This document shows, piece after piece, positions 18,676 to 28,362 of a stretch of 64,000 nucleotides of DNA (within the stretch, counting starts at the first letter, position 1; each line of letters starts with the position of its first letter). The notes under the pieces were generated by a model. That model had not been told where the DNA came from, made no database searches, and worked only from the letters and a program-made list of their open reading frames with translations. Origin of the DNA: Lachnospiraceae bacterium (GTDB lineage Bacteria > Bacillota > Clostridia > Lachnospirales > Lachnospiraceae). The DNA lies in contig CAJTHM010000001.1 in assembly GCA_910576125.1 (NCBI GenBank), positions 1 through 64,000 of the forward strand, read 5' to 3'. The translations under genes and the position numbers were made by a program.

Positions 18676-19596
18676 TCATTCCTCTTTATTCTCCGGCAGA
18701 TCTGTCCTCCGCAGTTCCTCCAGTATATCTCTCTTCGTCGGCTTACGTCCTCCGATACTGCCAAAAATCAACAGCACGGTAAGCGTGACAAACAAAAGCG
18801 GAATCCCCACTGCCGGTATCACCATGTAATTCGGAATCCGCACCGCTTCCGCCACTACCACCACCTCACCGGCAATGTTCTCTATCCTCTTGCCCCGGAC
18901 CAGCATCCGGTGGGTATTCACTCCGTAAGGCGTGCAGGTGACCAAAGTACAGTAATCCTTTCCAGGCTCTATGGCCAAATCATCCGTTTCCTCCGGCAGC
19001 ACGATACGTATCTGGTCGACCATATAGGTAATGGTCTGATCCATGATATTGATTGTGAAAGTGTCCCCCTCCACCATCTGATCCAAATCCGAAAACAGCT
19101 TCGCACTGGGCAGCCCCCTGTGGCCTGACAGGATGCTGTGCGTCCGCTCTCCTCCCACCGGAAGGGAAGAACCGGGGATATGCCCCACTGCAATCTGCAG
19201 GACTGACTCCTCCACGCTGTGGTAGATGGGCAGATTCACACCGATGGAAGATATCTGGACATAGCCCATAATACCGGTTCCGGTAATGTCCAGAAGCTTT
19301 TCGTATTCCGCATACGCTTCATCAGAAAGGACAAAATTCACACCGTCCTCAAGCGATGCATTGTACTTTCTCGCGGCCTCCAATATCTCTTCCCTGTCCC
19401 GGGCAGACATGTCCTCCACTGCCGTCACATAGCCCGCAATCGCCTGGGTGGCATGCATGGAATTCCACCAGTCGCTGACGGAAGGATACAGGAGGATTCC
19501 CACGCCCGTCAGCAGTATAACGATTAAAATGATTGTTGAAATCGAAGGGCCTCTTTTTTTCTTCCCCCTCTTTTTCACAGCTTTCTCATCCTTCAT
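18676..19596 (-). CDS. Class C (pilus) sortase, left locus
   Basis: A 306-residue sortase with an N-terminal and a C-terminal transmembrane helix, as in pilus-polymerising class C enzymes. Catalytic residues are visible: His in SGHRGLPSA, Cys in TLVTCTPYG and Arg in HRMLVRG. Such enzymes cut LPXTG substrates and join them to a lysine of the next pilin. The usual aromatic DP(W/F) lid is not obvious. It follows the major pilin gene and should act on the LPSTG and LPETG proteins at 19799 and 21543. Confidence 0.93.
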   Translation of the reverse strand: MKDEKAVKKRGKKKRGPSISTIILIVILLTGVGILLYPSVSDWWNSMHATQAIAGYVTAVEDMSARDREEILEAARKYNASLEDGVNFVLSDEAYAEYEKLLDITGTGIMGYVQISSIGVNLPIYHSVEESVLQIAVGHIPGSSLPVGGERTHSILSGHRGLPSAKLFSDLDQMVEGDTFTINIMDQTITYMVDQIRIVLPEETDDLAIEPGKDYCTLVTCTPYGVNTHRMLVRGKRIENIAGEVVVVAEAVRIPNYMVIPAVGIPLLFVTLTVLLIFGSIGGRKPTKRDILEELRRTDLPENKEE

Positions 19597-19689
19597 AGGT
19601 TTCCCCACTGTGCATTATTCCGGCAGATTCTTCTGCCTGCTGACCTTTGCCGGTTCACAGAGTGTGTCCACACCTGTTTTCCGTTGCTC

Positions 19690-19755
19690 GCCGCACACCA
19701 CGGGAAGGTGTCAGCCTACGTGCGGCATACCGGAGACGGAATCCGCCGTCCCCGG
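19690..19755. other. Inverted repeats between pilin and sortase genes, left locus
   Basis: GCCGCAC (19690-19696) pairs with GTGCGGC (19720-19726), and CCGG plus GACGG near 19730-19739 pairs with CCGTC plus CCGG near 19746-19755. There is no U-tract. They may limit read-through or protect the pilin message so that pilin is made in excess over sortase. Confidence 0.5.
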
Positions 19756-19798
19756 GAAGTTATTTCTTACTTATCTTTTGTATGTTCCTGCTGCAGTT

Positions 19799-21433
19799 TT
19801 ACTTGTGTGTACCCATGCGCTTCTTGGCTACCAGAAGGATGCCAGCGCCGATTACCAGGACGCCGCCTGCCACGTAGAAGATTGTGGTACCGATGCCGCC
19901 GGTGGAGGGGAGGAGCGTACCCTGCTGGTTTACAATCTCAAGCGCAGCCTCATCTAACTCAGAAAGATTCTTTTCTACCGTTTTAGCAGTTGTAGTAGCC
20001 GTACTCTCTGATACCAGATTACCATCCTCATCATAATGTCTCTCACCTGAAGTAGTGAATATCTCCTCTGCAAGAATCTGAGGAGTAAGTTCTTTCGTCT
20101 CAGTCAGCTTATTATAGCCATTAGGAGCCTTAAACTCAGTTACAGTCAATTTAACATCGCTTGCAAGACCAATGATATAGAGTTTGCCTTCAGCATCTGT
20201 AGTAAGCGCTTCACTTTCCTCAGCATCAGCTGCCGGGTTATAAGAAACTACCGTGTAGACACCATTTTCACCCTCTACACTTAAACCTTTAATCGTAAAC
20301 TCTGCACCTGCAAGAGGCTCTCCATTTTCATCAACTTTCTTGATAGCCGCCGCATAAGTTTTGATTACTGCCTTATCTTCCCATGTTTCATTCCAGGGCT
20401 TCTTCTCAGTTGAATTATCATCAACTACAATAGGTCTGATAGAAATGGTGTTCGTGTCATCTGCATTGATATTCGTCACAGAAGTCAGTGTGGCTTCGTA
20501 CTCAATAACAAGCTTTGCTCCCTGCGCATATTTGTTTGTGTATGATGTTCCATTCAAATCTGCCCATGGAATAAGAATTGCTTTTTCATATTTGGTATCT
20601 CCAACTGTAACCTCGCCGAACTGTAAACTGTTAAGAGCATCACCCTCAAATACAGTTCCTTTATCAGTATCAGTTGCACCGATTGTAATCTTTGTCACCT
20701 TGACATCTGTCAAATACTCCGGCAGTGTATCCTGAATCACATAATCAACAACCTGCCTGGAATCTTCTCCTGTCTCACCGATATAGTTGGTTGTATCAAA
20801 GATACCTGTATACTTAACTGTATCACCAATCGAATAAGACTCTTTTTCAACAGTTTTGTCTGCAGAAGGCTCATTAACATTCTTATCATAGATATCCGCA
20901 TTCGGCTGAGTAGATGTCACCGTAATCGCTGCTTTGGCAGCTCCGTTCGCATCCGGATCTGACTCATGAGTGGTCGTAACTACATAATAACCATATGGCA
21001 ATCCGGTAAATGTAAGAGACTCATCCCCATTGCTTACCGCTGATGCAATTTCAGTATTACCATTTGCCCATGCTTCAAGAGCCTGCTGCAGCTCCGCTGT
21101 CATTTGGGTACCTGTGACTTTCCCATCCGCATCTTTCACGGCAATCTTGTCAGTAGGAGAAATATAACCATTAGCATCCTCCGAAAAATATTCTTCGAGA
21201 CCTGTATGAACTTTGCCCTGATATGCAATATTGGTACCACCTTCACTGACAGTAGCATCGAAAAGCTTATGAAGCTTATATGTCTCACCCTTTGCCGGAT
21301 TCTTAATTGTGATGCTTGCGTTGTCAGCATCAGCCGGATTCAGTGCTGCCGTCTGTGCAAAAGTTGTCATTGTCATCCCAAGGACCATGACCATCGCCAG
21401 TAAAATACCAGCTAATCTCTTAATTCGTTTCAT
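19799..21433 (-). CDS. LPXTG major pilin (SpaH/EbpB type), left locus
   Basis: 544 residues. Signal peptide to about 27, an N-terminal pilin domain, a middle domain opening with YSIGDTVKYTG, a CnaB-like domain with the E-box LTVTEFKAPNGYN, then LPSTGG, a transmembrane helix and a basic tail. The stretch ADIYDKN followed by PSADKTV matches the pilin motif whose lysine forms the intersubunit bond, with D for the usual P. A strong ribosome site (AAAGGAGGG) precedes it. Base composition is more AT-rich and regular than neighbours, as for a highly expressed gene. Confidence 0.92.
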   Translation of the reverse strand: MKRIKRLAGILLAMVMVLGMTMTTFAQTAALNPADADNASITIKNPAKGETYKLHKLFDATVSEGGTNIAYQGKVHTGLEEYFSEDANGYISPTDKIAVKDADGKVTGTQMTAELQQALEAWANGNTEIASAVSNGDESLTFTGLPYGYYVVTTTHESDPDANGAAKAAITVTSTQPNADIYDKNVNEPSADKTVEKESYSIGDTVKYTGIFDTTNYIGETGEDSRQVVDYVIQDTLPEYLTDVKVTKITIGATDTDKGTVFEGDALNSLQFGEVTVGDTKYEKAILIPWADLNGTSYTNKYAQGAKLVIEYEATLTSVTNINADDTNTISIRPIVVDDNSTEKKPWNETWEDKAVIKTYAAAIKKVDENGEPLAGAEFTIKGLSVEGENGVYTVVSYNPAADAEESEALTTDAEGKLYIIGLASDVKLTVTEFKAPNGYNKLTETKELTPQILAEEIFTTSGERHYDEDGNLVSESTATTTAKTVEKNLSELDEAALEIVNQQGTLLPSTGGIGTTIFYVAGGVLVIGAGILLVAKKRMGTHK

Positions 21434-21542
21434 TACTTACCCTCCTTTGATTGCTTTCCTTGATTGAAACGATTTTAGTGTTCCTGAACTTACATGTTTC
21501 TGAACTCATAAATCCAGATCTTTTCTCAGATTAGAGAGAATC

Positions 21543-24500
21543 TTACACCCTCCTTTCTCTGAATTTCTTTTTATACAGAAAGCCCGCGCCGAGCATAAGG
21601 CATGCAGCGCCTGCCATTGTATATAATTTGGATCCGGCACCTCCGGTCTCCGGCAGCTCATAGAAAGCTTCATTAACGATGACAAACGGATCTTTTCCGG
21701 TTCCGCTGCCAGTTAAACCCATAGCCGTGACCGTATACTCCATCGTTGTTTCATCCAGTGTAATGGTGACCGTAATAGGGTCTTTCAAAAGCTTATACCC
21801 GTCAGGGGCCTTTGTCTCGGTCAGGCGGTAAGTTCCCACGGTTAAATTCTTGAAAGAAACTTTGCCGTCAGCATCGGAGGTTACATTTTCTTCTATCGTT
21901 TCCCATTCCTGAGTCTGGGTAGTGCTCTCCAGGGTCTGTGCGCTGCCGCCCTCAGAACCTGTTTCCCCGGTTGACGGTTCTGATGCCGCTGCCTTCTGCC
22001 TCTCCAGTCTGAATTCTGCTCCGGGCAGAATCTTACCGTATTCGTCTTTCTTCCGGGCAACGAACCCGGCAAGGGAAATCTGCGCCTTCACATAATTGGA
22101 TTCCACATTTTGTCCATTATAGCTCTTTGTGGAATATCCGAAACTGTTGGTGGCCTCCAAAAAGACCGCTGTCCCAGTATCTCTGTCCTCCGCCGCTTTC
22201 TGATTCAAAATGTTGAGCGAACTTTCTGACAGAACATCCGTTATCTTGACCGGAACAATGAAATCCATCTTCTCTGTGTAAAAGGCAGTATTCCCTTCTG
22301 CCACAAATTTGAAAGCGGTGACCGTACTCCAGTCAGTTATATTCTGCGTCCATATATCAGCATTTACCAGACTTGCCATATCCTGTCTATACACGTTCTC
22401 AGAAGTCGTATAGTAAACCCGGTATCCGCCTGGAGGTGTAAGCGGCCCTTTCAGATTCACGGTAAATTCCGATCCCCTTGCCACCTGGTTATTGATGCTT
22501 CTATCGTCTATCCGGGGAAGCACGTCATAAACGGTCAGATTATAGTGAGGCGTCTCCGTAGTATTCACCATGCTTAGTTTATATTGGAATGAGTCTCCCA
22601 CTTTAAACCGTAAAGTCGTCTTCTTCCAGTCGTTGGAATTCTCCTTTGCGATAAATTTCTCCGCATAAATTCCCGCAGGAGCTATGATGTTACCCGAACC
22701 CCGGTCCCACCGAATCTTTTTGTCCGTTCCCTTCCCCTGCAGATTATAGATATCATCCGTCTGACCATGACCTGTTGGCGGATCTTCCAGATCGGCGCTC
22801 AGCAGATAGGCATCGTTGTAATACGTCCCGGGAGAAGCATCCGGTTTCACTCTCACCTTAGGAGTAAAGACCACCCAAGCGCTTCCTTCTCCGTCCGATG
22901 CGTCCAGCGTCTCTCTCACCTTATCCACGTTCAGATAAAAAATCAACGCCGTTCTTCCGCTGTTATGGTAATTCTCGATGACCTCGGTCTCCCTTATATA
23001 CTCCGATCCTGTTCCATAAGCTATAGGATACTGATAAGGCTCCAAGGCCTCCGGGAGAAGGTCGATGACGCGCAGATCCTTATATTCCTTGTCTGCATCA
23101 AGGGCCCCTTTCACATAGAGCATGCAAAAGTTATAAGTCCCATCCTTGTTGTAATCATAGACCGGATTACCGTCCGCATCCACTATCGGATTGCCGTCCG
23201 CATCCTTTTTCACAGAGGGATAGTTCATATCTTTAGTGAGCATACCCTTTTCAATCCAGAGATTTTCCCTGTTATCAATCAGCTTAAATTTATTTTCACT
23301 GAACAGGAAATAATACGTATCACCCGGATTTTGATATCTGCTGTCCTGATAAGCTATATAAGCTTTGTTACGGTAAACATTTGTATTCTCAGTATTGTTT
23401 TCCTCACTTTCTATAAAGTGTTCTTCGTCAGGATTCCGGAAAGTTGAGAAAGGCCATATAGTTGGTATCTCTCCGCCAACCGGCACGCTAAAGCCCTCTG
23501 CAAAATGAATTTTAATACTTTTGTATTCCTTTTCGGGATCCAGCGTCAATGTCCATGTAAAAGCATCATAAGGACTGTATTTGTAACCTGTATCTTTGAA
23601 ATACTCCTTTGTCTCCGGTTCTGTCAGGTCATAGATATCCGTCTGACTTTCTTCTGTCTCCTTTTCATAGGTAACCGCTTCCACATAAGCCAGATTCCCT
23701 ATGAAAGTTTTATTAAATATAATACTGTGGAACTTCAGCCTCTCATCTATTTCCTCGTCTCCTATGACTAAATTGACCAATTCCGATGATGATTGGTTCT
23801 TAAAGCCCAATGACCACCTGTATGCGGCTGACCGGGTAATGCGAGTATCCATAAGGGTATCCGCGGAATTACCTTTCGCAAACCATCCGTCCGCTCCTTT
23901 TTGGCTGGTCAGGGTAAAAATAATGTCATCATTACATGTATCCGAACTCTCTCCCTCTGACGGACGTACCGGATCGCACACTGCCTCTACATGGTTCGTC
24001 AAATTCTTCGTCAGGAACCCCTCGTCATCCTCTTCGTCAATCTTACATCCTGGGAATCGCAGTTTCAGCTCCGCATCCGCAATCTGCAGCATCAGCCTAT
24101 TGTCGTACTCCGCCGGATTCCATCCCAAATCCACTTTGAACACGCGGCTTACCGTGTGCTTCTCAGCGTCATATGTCCATTCCGGGTTCGCATCCGGATC
24201 AAATACCGCATATTGCAAATTGCCGCTTGTATCTTCATATGTCGGCAATGTATCCGTCAGGGTAATCGTATCGTATGCCCTGAGTCCCCAGTGGGCATTG
24301 CCCAGCTTATACCAGAAGCTGACGTACTTGCCGGCTTCTACTTCGCCGGCTTCACTTACCGTACCTGTTACTCTTGTATAATTCTCCTGCATATTATCAA
24401 ATTTATTCGTATTGACATACTTCGTTATGACAGGTTTGTCGTATTTCGGGCGGTATGTATTTTCCGCCGTTTTGCCTTCCTTTTTCTCATCTCCTTCCCC

Positions 24501-27227
24501 GCGCTCAAGGGTGGCGAAGATTTTCAGCTCATAATCCGCAGGAACCTCAGCGACTTTAAATTTCATTTTAAAGGGAATCGTAAGGGCGCCCGTAGGAGTA
24601 TAGTTCTTAAACTGAATGGAAATCCTATAATACTCCTTCCCATCCCTGTTCACCTCTTCGACTGTGCAGGGGTCATGCTGCGCCAGTTCCTGGGGAAATT
24701 CAGGAATATAGGTTTCCCCTATATCCATATACGCTTTCGGGACATAGAGGGACATCGTCATCTCGTCAATGGTGGTATTCCCCAGTATCCCTGTGGTACT
24801 CAGTTTCAATGAACCCTGCATTCCATCTTTGGTATAATTCGGTTTTTCTCCCTCCAGGTAATGAATCTTTTTTCCGTTCTCATCTTCCTCACGCGCAGGC
24901 TTCTCATCATGGTTCTTCCCATCCCCATATAAGAGTTCCAGAGCCATTCCGCCGGGCTTATCTCCCTGGATACCTATAGGCAGAAAAGCTGCATAGGCCG
25001 GCAACATTTTCAATCCATCGCCTTCGTCCAATAAGGCTGCCTCCATCATTTCCCAAAGCGCCAACAGACAATCCGATCCTGTCACATACTCCCGCAATGT
25101 CTCATCCAATCCAAGATAGGCGCCGTATGCCTCCTGTATCTGTACCAGAAGAGCCATGGTATACTCCGTGAAAGCTTCTTTCCCGGCCTCCTCATACTCT
25201 GCCGTCTTCTGCACAATCTCTTCCTCGGAGGGCAGACCGGCAATCAGCTGATTCACTTTCTCTACTTCTTCCCTCGCCTTTTCCTCCAGGCAGTTCACGT
25301 CATGGGCATGCTCTTCCATTCCGCAAATCAGTTCCCCATCCGCGTCATTGCATTCCTCACCGTGGATGTGCTCTTCCATCCCGCAGATCGGTTTTCCGTC
25401 CGCGTCATCGCTTTCCGTCCCATCCGTCGTTATTACCGCGATATTTCCGGCGGCGCCTACCAGCATAAATTCTGAAAAGCTGTCCGTCTCAAAGTTTGCG
25501 TTTCCCTCGCTGTCTATATCGCCGCTTTCCAGCACTTCGTTTCCGCTTTCCGCAAAATGTACGATTTGCATGGGCGTTCCTTCGGGAAGTCCGTTGTCAT
25601 TCAGAAGCTGGATGGTAACATTTACCGTATCCTCCGGTTCAATCTCCTCGCCGTCCACATAGAAGCCGATATCAAACAGCGCGTGAATACTGCTGTTTTC
25701 ATTTCCCAGCGCTTCCCTGGCTTCCGCCTGGCGCTGTTCAAAGCGCTCCGGGTCGCTTTCCTTTGTAATCTGCCGGACAATCAGCTCCGCGTTTTCCGGA
25801 ATTCCGGCAGAATCCGGATAGGTGACTTTAACCGAAAAGCCGCTGCCTTCACAGGTTTTCTCATTCTCCGCCTCTTCCGCATAGCTGCAGATCAGTTTCC
25901 CGGCATCGCCATAGCACTCCGCGGAATGGATGTGGGTGACATCATAGCCGCAGATCAGGTTCCTTTCCGCATCGTAACAACTGTCCTCGTGAACATGCAG
26001 CTTCGCGCCATTGTTCAGGGCAGCTACTTCCTCCGGCGTCAGTTCCACCGTCTTGAAGCAGCCGCCTGTGTGGGTATGTTCCTCCAGCTGGAGCAGTCCG
26101 CATGATACCCTGCTGCCCTCAATCAGGTTGCCGTCTTTGTCGAAACATTCCTCATCATAGCAGCTGTCCTCATGGGTATGGAGTTCCAGTTCCCCGCATG
26201 CCAGCGTCGTCACTTCTTCATAGCAGGCATCTGTATGGACATGGCTTTCCGATGCCGCACTGTTCTCTTCTCCGGCATTTGTCGGTTCAGCAATTGCTTC
26301 CACAGATGCTGCCGCCTCTTTCCCGGCCTGTGCGATACAGGTTTCCGCATGCTCATGCTCCTCCATTCCGCAGACCAGATTTGCTTCGTAGCATCCGTCC
26401 TGGTGTATATGGTTTTCTTTTCCACACTCGTAAGTATTGATGTAGCATCCGGGAAAATGTTCATGCTCCTGCGCGCAGATAAGATTCCCTTCCGCATCAT
26501 AACAGCCGATTTCGTGGGCATGCTCTCCCAGTTCACACACTAAATTTCCTGCCTCATCGTAGCATCCCGCTTCGTGGGAATGCTCTGCCATTTCGCAGTT
26601 AAGCTCATGGCGCATGCAGCTTTCGTCATGGGTATGCTCCTCACAGCCGCAGCTCAGCACGTTCTTATAGCAGCTTTCGACATGTTTATGGACTTCTTCT
26701 CCGCAGATAATCTCATTCTGCTGCCGGGACGCATCCTGTTCTTTAGATGCTTCCGGCTCTGCAGGCACATCCGGTTCTTCCATGCCTGCCCCGCCCTGTA
26801 CCGCCGCATCCGCCACGGATTCAGAGCTGCCGCTTTCCGTCTCTTCCCCGCAGACCAGGACTTTCTCTGCCGTATAGCACTCCGCTGCATGCTTATGCTC
26901 TTTATGCTCTTCCAGAACGCAGATCAGGCTGCCCTCCGCGTCATAGCAGCTGTCGTTGTGCGCATGAATCACGTAGTCCGCATAGCCGCAGATGAGCTCC
27001 CGGCCGCCCTCCGCGTTCTCCTCATAACAGTCTTCCGTATGCTCATGGGCCTCATAGCTGCACGCAAGCACATCAGCCTTATGGGTCATCGCCTGGCCAT
27101 ACAGCTTCAGCGTCGTAACTGTACCGAAAGCGACTATCACAGCCAGACACAGGAAAACTGCCGTCTGGCGCTTATAATGTTTACGTTTTTTCAAGAGTTC
27201 TCCTGCCTGTGATAAAAAATCTTTCAT
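21543..27227 (-). CDS. Giant LPXTG surface protein with Cys/His repeats, probable pilus tip adhesin, left locus
   Basis: 1894 residues. After an N-terminal membrane segment (about 22-45) come many copies of HxHxxxC-Y followed after 6-15 residues by CG or CxxxEH; I count about 17 HxHxxxC units, mostly in residues 55-450 and again near 610-650. A helical module (about 655-740) is followed by large beta domains, a CnaB domain with the E-box YRLTETKAPDGYK (about 1715-1850), then LPETGG, a helix and a basic tail. It is first of the LPXTG genes, a usual place for an adhesin. The repeats could bind metal or form disulphides; the function is unknown. Confidence 0.85.
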   Translation of the reverse strand: MKDFLSQAGELLKKRKHYKRQTAVFLCLAVIVAFGTVTTLKLYGQAMTHKADVLACSYEAHEHTEDCYEENAEGGRELICGYADYVIHAHNDSCYDAEGSLICVLEEHKEHKHAAECYTAEKVLVCGEETESGSSESVADAAVQGGAGMEEPDVPAEPEASKEQDASRQQNEIICGEEVHKHVESCYKNVLSCGCEEHTHDESCMRHELNCEMAEHSHEAGCYDEAGNLVCELGEHAHEIGCYDAEGNLICAQEHEHFPGCYINTYECGKENHIHQDGCYEANLVCGMEEHEHAETCIAQAGKEAAASVEAIAEPTNAGEENSAASESHVHTDACYEEVTTLACGELELHTHEDSCYDEECFDKDGNLIEGSRVSCGLLQLEEHTHTGGCFKTVELTPEEVAALNNGAKLHVHEDSCYDAERNLICGYDVTHIHSAECYGDAGKLICSYAEEAENEKTCEGSGFSVKVTYPDSAGIPENAELIVRQITKESDPERFEQRQAEAREALGNENSSIHALFDIGFYVDGEEIEPEDTVNVTIQLLNDNGLPEGTPMQIVHFAESGNEVLESGDIDSEGNANFETDSFSEFMLVGAAGNIAVITTDGTESDDADGKPICGMEEHIHGEECNDADGELICGMEEHAHDVNCLEEKAREEVEKVNQLIAGLPSEEEIVQKTAEYEEAGKEAFTEYTMALLVQIQEAYGAYLGLDETLREYVTGSDCLLALWEMMEAALLDEGDGLKMLPAYAAFLPIGIQGDKPGGMALELLYGDGKNHDEKPAREEDENGKKIHYLEGEKPNYTKDGMQGSLKLSTTGILGNTTIDEMTMSLYVPKAYMDIGETYIPEFPQELAQHDPCTVEEVNRDGKEYYRISIQFKNYTPTGALTIPFKMKFKVAEVPADYELKIFATLERGEGDEKKEGKTAENTYRPKYDKPVITKYVNTNKFDNMQENYTRVTGTVSEAGEVEAGKYVSFWYKLGNAHWGLRAYDTITLTDTLPTYEDTSGNLQYAVFDPDANPEWTYDAEKHTVSRVFKVDLGWNPAEYDNRLMLQIADAELKLRFPGCKIDEEDDEGFLTKNLTNHVEAVCDPVRPSEGESSDTCNDDIIFTLTSQKGADGWFAKGNSADTLMDTRITRSAAYRWSLGFKNQSSSELVNLVIGDEEIDERLKFHSIIFNKTFIGNLAYVEAVTYEKETEESQTDIYDLTEPETKEYFKDTGYKYSPYDAFTWTLTLDPEKEYKSIKIHFAEGFSVPVGGEIPTIWPFSTFRNPDEEHFIESEENNTENTNVYRNKAYIAYQDSRYQNPGDTYYFLFSENKFKLIDNRENLWIEKGMLTKDMNYPSVKKDADGNPIVDADGNPVYDYNKDGTYNFCMLYVKGALDADKEYKDLRVIDLLPEALEPYQYPIAYGTGSEYIRETEVIENYHNSGRTALIFYLNVDKVRETLDASDGEGSAWVVFTPKVRVKPDASPGTYYNDAYLLSADLEDPPTGHGQTDDIYNLQGKGTDKKIRWDRGSGNIIAPAGIYAEKFIAKENSNDWKKTTLRFKVGDSFQYKLSMVNTTETPHYNLTVYDVLPRIDDRSINNQVARGSEFTVNLKGPLTPPGGYRVYYTTSENVYRQDMASLVNADIWTQNITDWSTVTAFKFVAEGNTAFYTEKMDFIVPVKITDVLSESSLNILNQKAAEDRDTGTAVFLEATNSFGYSTKSYNGQNVESNYVKAQISLAGFVARKKDEYGKILPGAEFRLERQKAAASEPSTGETGSEGGSAQTLESTTQTQEWETIEENVTSDADGKVSFKNLTVGTYRLTETKAPDGYKLLKDPITVTITLDETTMEYTVTAMGLTGSGTGKDPFVIVNEAFYELPETGGAGSKLYTMAGAACLMLGAGFLYKKKFRERRV

Positions 27228-27258
27228 AATGCCGTCTCCTTCCTTCTGCCGATATCTA

Positions 27259-27885
27259 TCAGTTCACCAGCCCGAATCCTGACACAGGCCAGACCCGAAC
27301 CAATATTTTCCCGATCACCATTTCATTGCTGACACATCCCACCGCCGTGTTGCGGCTGTCTATGCTGGTCGCCCTGTGGTCTCCCATGACGAAACACCTC
27401 CCGTCCGGCACCTGATAGGGCAATGTGATGTTGCAGTCCCCCAGAGCCTTCTCCGTGACATAGGGTTCATCCAGCAGTTCGTCGTTCACATATACGTTTC
27501 CGTCCCCATCGATGTCCACCCAGTCGCCTGCCGCGGCTATGACCCTTTTTACGAGGATATTGTTATTATAGTAAAAAGCTATGATGTCGCCCGTCTCATA
27601 TCCTGAACTGTTCAATGCCACGACAATGTCTTCATCCTGCAGCGAATCTGTCATGGATGTACCGCTGATCTGCAGCACCGGGAGCAGCAGCACCGCAATC
27701 AGCACCGCCACGGCCGCTACTACCACCAGGGAAAAAGTCGTGCTTTTGAGGACATTCCCATATCTTTTCCTGTATCGTTCCCTCTCCAGCTCCGCCTCCA
27801 GCAGGCTGAGCTCCGGAAGCTCACTCTGTCTCATATGCTTCCATTCCCTCTTTTCCGCAACATAAATCTTTTTCCGGAAAATCAA
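27259..27885 (-). CDS. Bacterial-type signal peptidase I, left locus only
   Basis: A 208-residue S26A signal peptidase with one N-terminal transmembrane helix. Catalytic Ser is in SGTSMTDSLQ and catalytic Lys in LVKRVIAAAGD; the late box GDHRATSIDSRN is present. It overlaps the small gene before it by four bases and precedes the giant adhesin by 31 bases, so it may be dedicated to the pilin precursors. There is no counterpart in the right locus. Confidence 0.93.
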   Translation of the reverse strand: MIFRKKIYVAEKREWKHMRQSELPELSLLEAELERERYRKRYGNVLKSTTFSLVVVAAVAVLIAVLLLPVLQISGTSMTDSLQDEDIVVALNSSGYETGDIIAFYYNNNILVKRVIAAAGDWVDIDGDGNVYVNDELLDEPYVTEKALGDCNITLPYQVPDGRCFVMGDHRATSIDSRNTAVGCVSNEMVIGKILVRVWPVSGFGLVN

Positions 27886-28259
27886 TCCTCCAGAATTTCG
27901 TCTATCAGCTGCATCAGTTCAAGAGCACTGTGGAATACGGCTTCCTGTGCCTCATTCTGCCATATCAGCCTGCCCTGCCATGTGTAATGTTCCCGGAAGA
28001 GTATCTGTATCCGGAAGACCGCCATGCAGGCCCCGCTGTCTCCCCCGGCTATGACCAGCGGAAGCGGACATCTGGGACAATCCTCCAAATCCAGCAGGCT
28101 GTTCAAAGTCATCATCAGCTGCGACAGGCTCTGAATATTTACTTTTCTGTCCAACCGCGGATGCTGCAGACAGCCATCCATGATACCGTTGCGGTAAGAC
28201 ATTACCGTGACCAGCGCCTCGCGGCTCTGGCAGGGAATCATTCTCCCTTGAAGCATCAT
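27882..28259 (-). CDS. Small conserved protein of the pilus locus, left copy
   Basis: 125 residues, no signal peptide or transmembrane helix. Shared with its paralogue at 45049 are an opening PCQSREA, then QHPRLD, SLSQ, LNSLLDLED, QILFREHYTWQGRL and a C-terminal ELMQLIDEIL. I do not recognise the family. It is the first gene after the SARP-like promoter in both loci, which suggests a cytoplasmic role in expression or assembly. The ATG at 28259 is favoured over a GTG at 28271 because AAGGTGG lies eight bases upstream. Confidence 0.7.
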   Translation of the reverse strand: MMLQGRMIPCQSREALVTVMSYRNGIMDGCLQHPRLDRKVNIQSLSQLMMTLNSLLDLEDCPRCPLPLVIAGGDSGACMAVFRIQILFREHYTWQGRLIWQNEAQEAVFHSALELMQLIDEILED

Positions 28260-28294
28260 GCTTTCGCCCACCTTTTTTGTCGTTTACGATTCAT

Positions 28295-28327
28295 ACTTTA
28301 TCGGTTCCCTGTTAGCTGGCTGTTATT
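28295..28327 (-). promoter_or_regulatory. SARP-like binding site and promoter, left structural operon
   Basis: On the minus strand AATAACA (28327-28321) and GCTAACA (28316-28310) are repeats set 11 bp apart; nine bases later comes a -10-like TAAAGT (28300-28295). No good -35 box is seen, as expected when an activator binds there. The same arrangement is at 45461-45493. Confidence 0.65.
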
Positions 28328-28362
28328 TTTAGCGGAAGGACTGACACAACTTTCATTTTCGG

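Noticed and set aside
16956..18782. A 608-codon plus-strand frame across the left pilus accessory genes
   Set aside because: It runs opposite several well-supported genes and has no promoter, ribosome site or family match.
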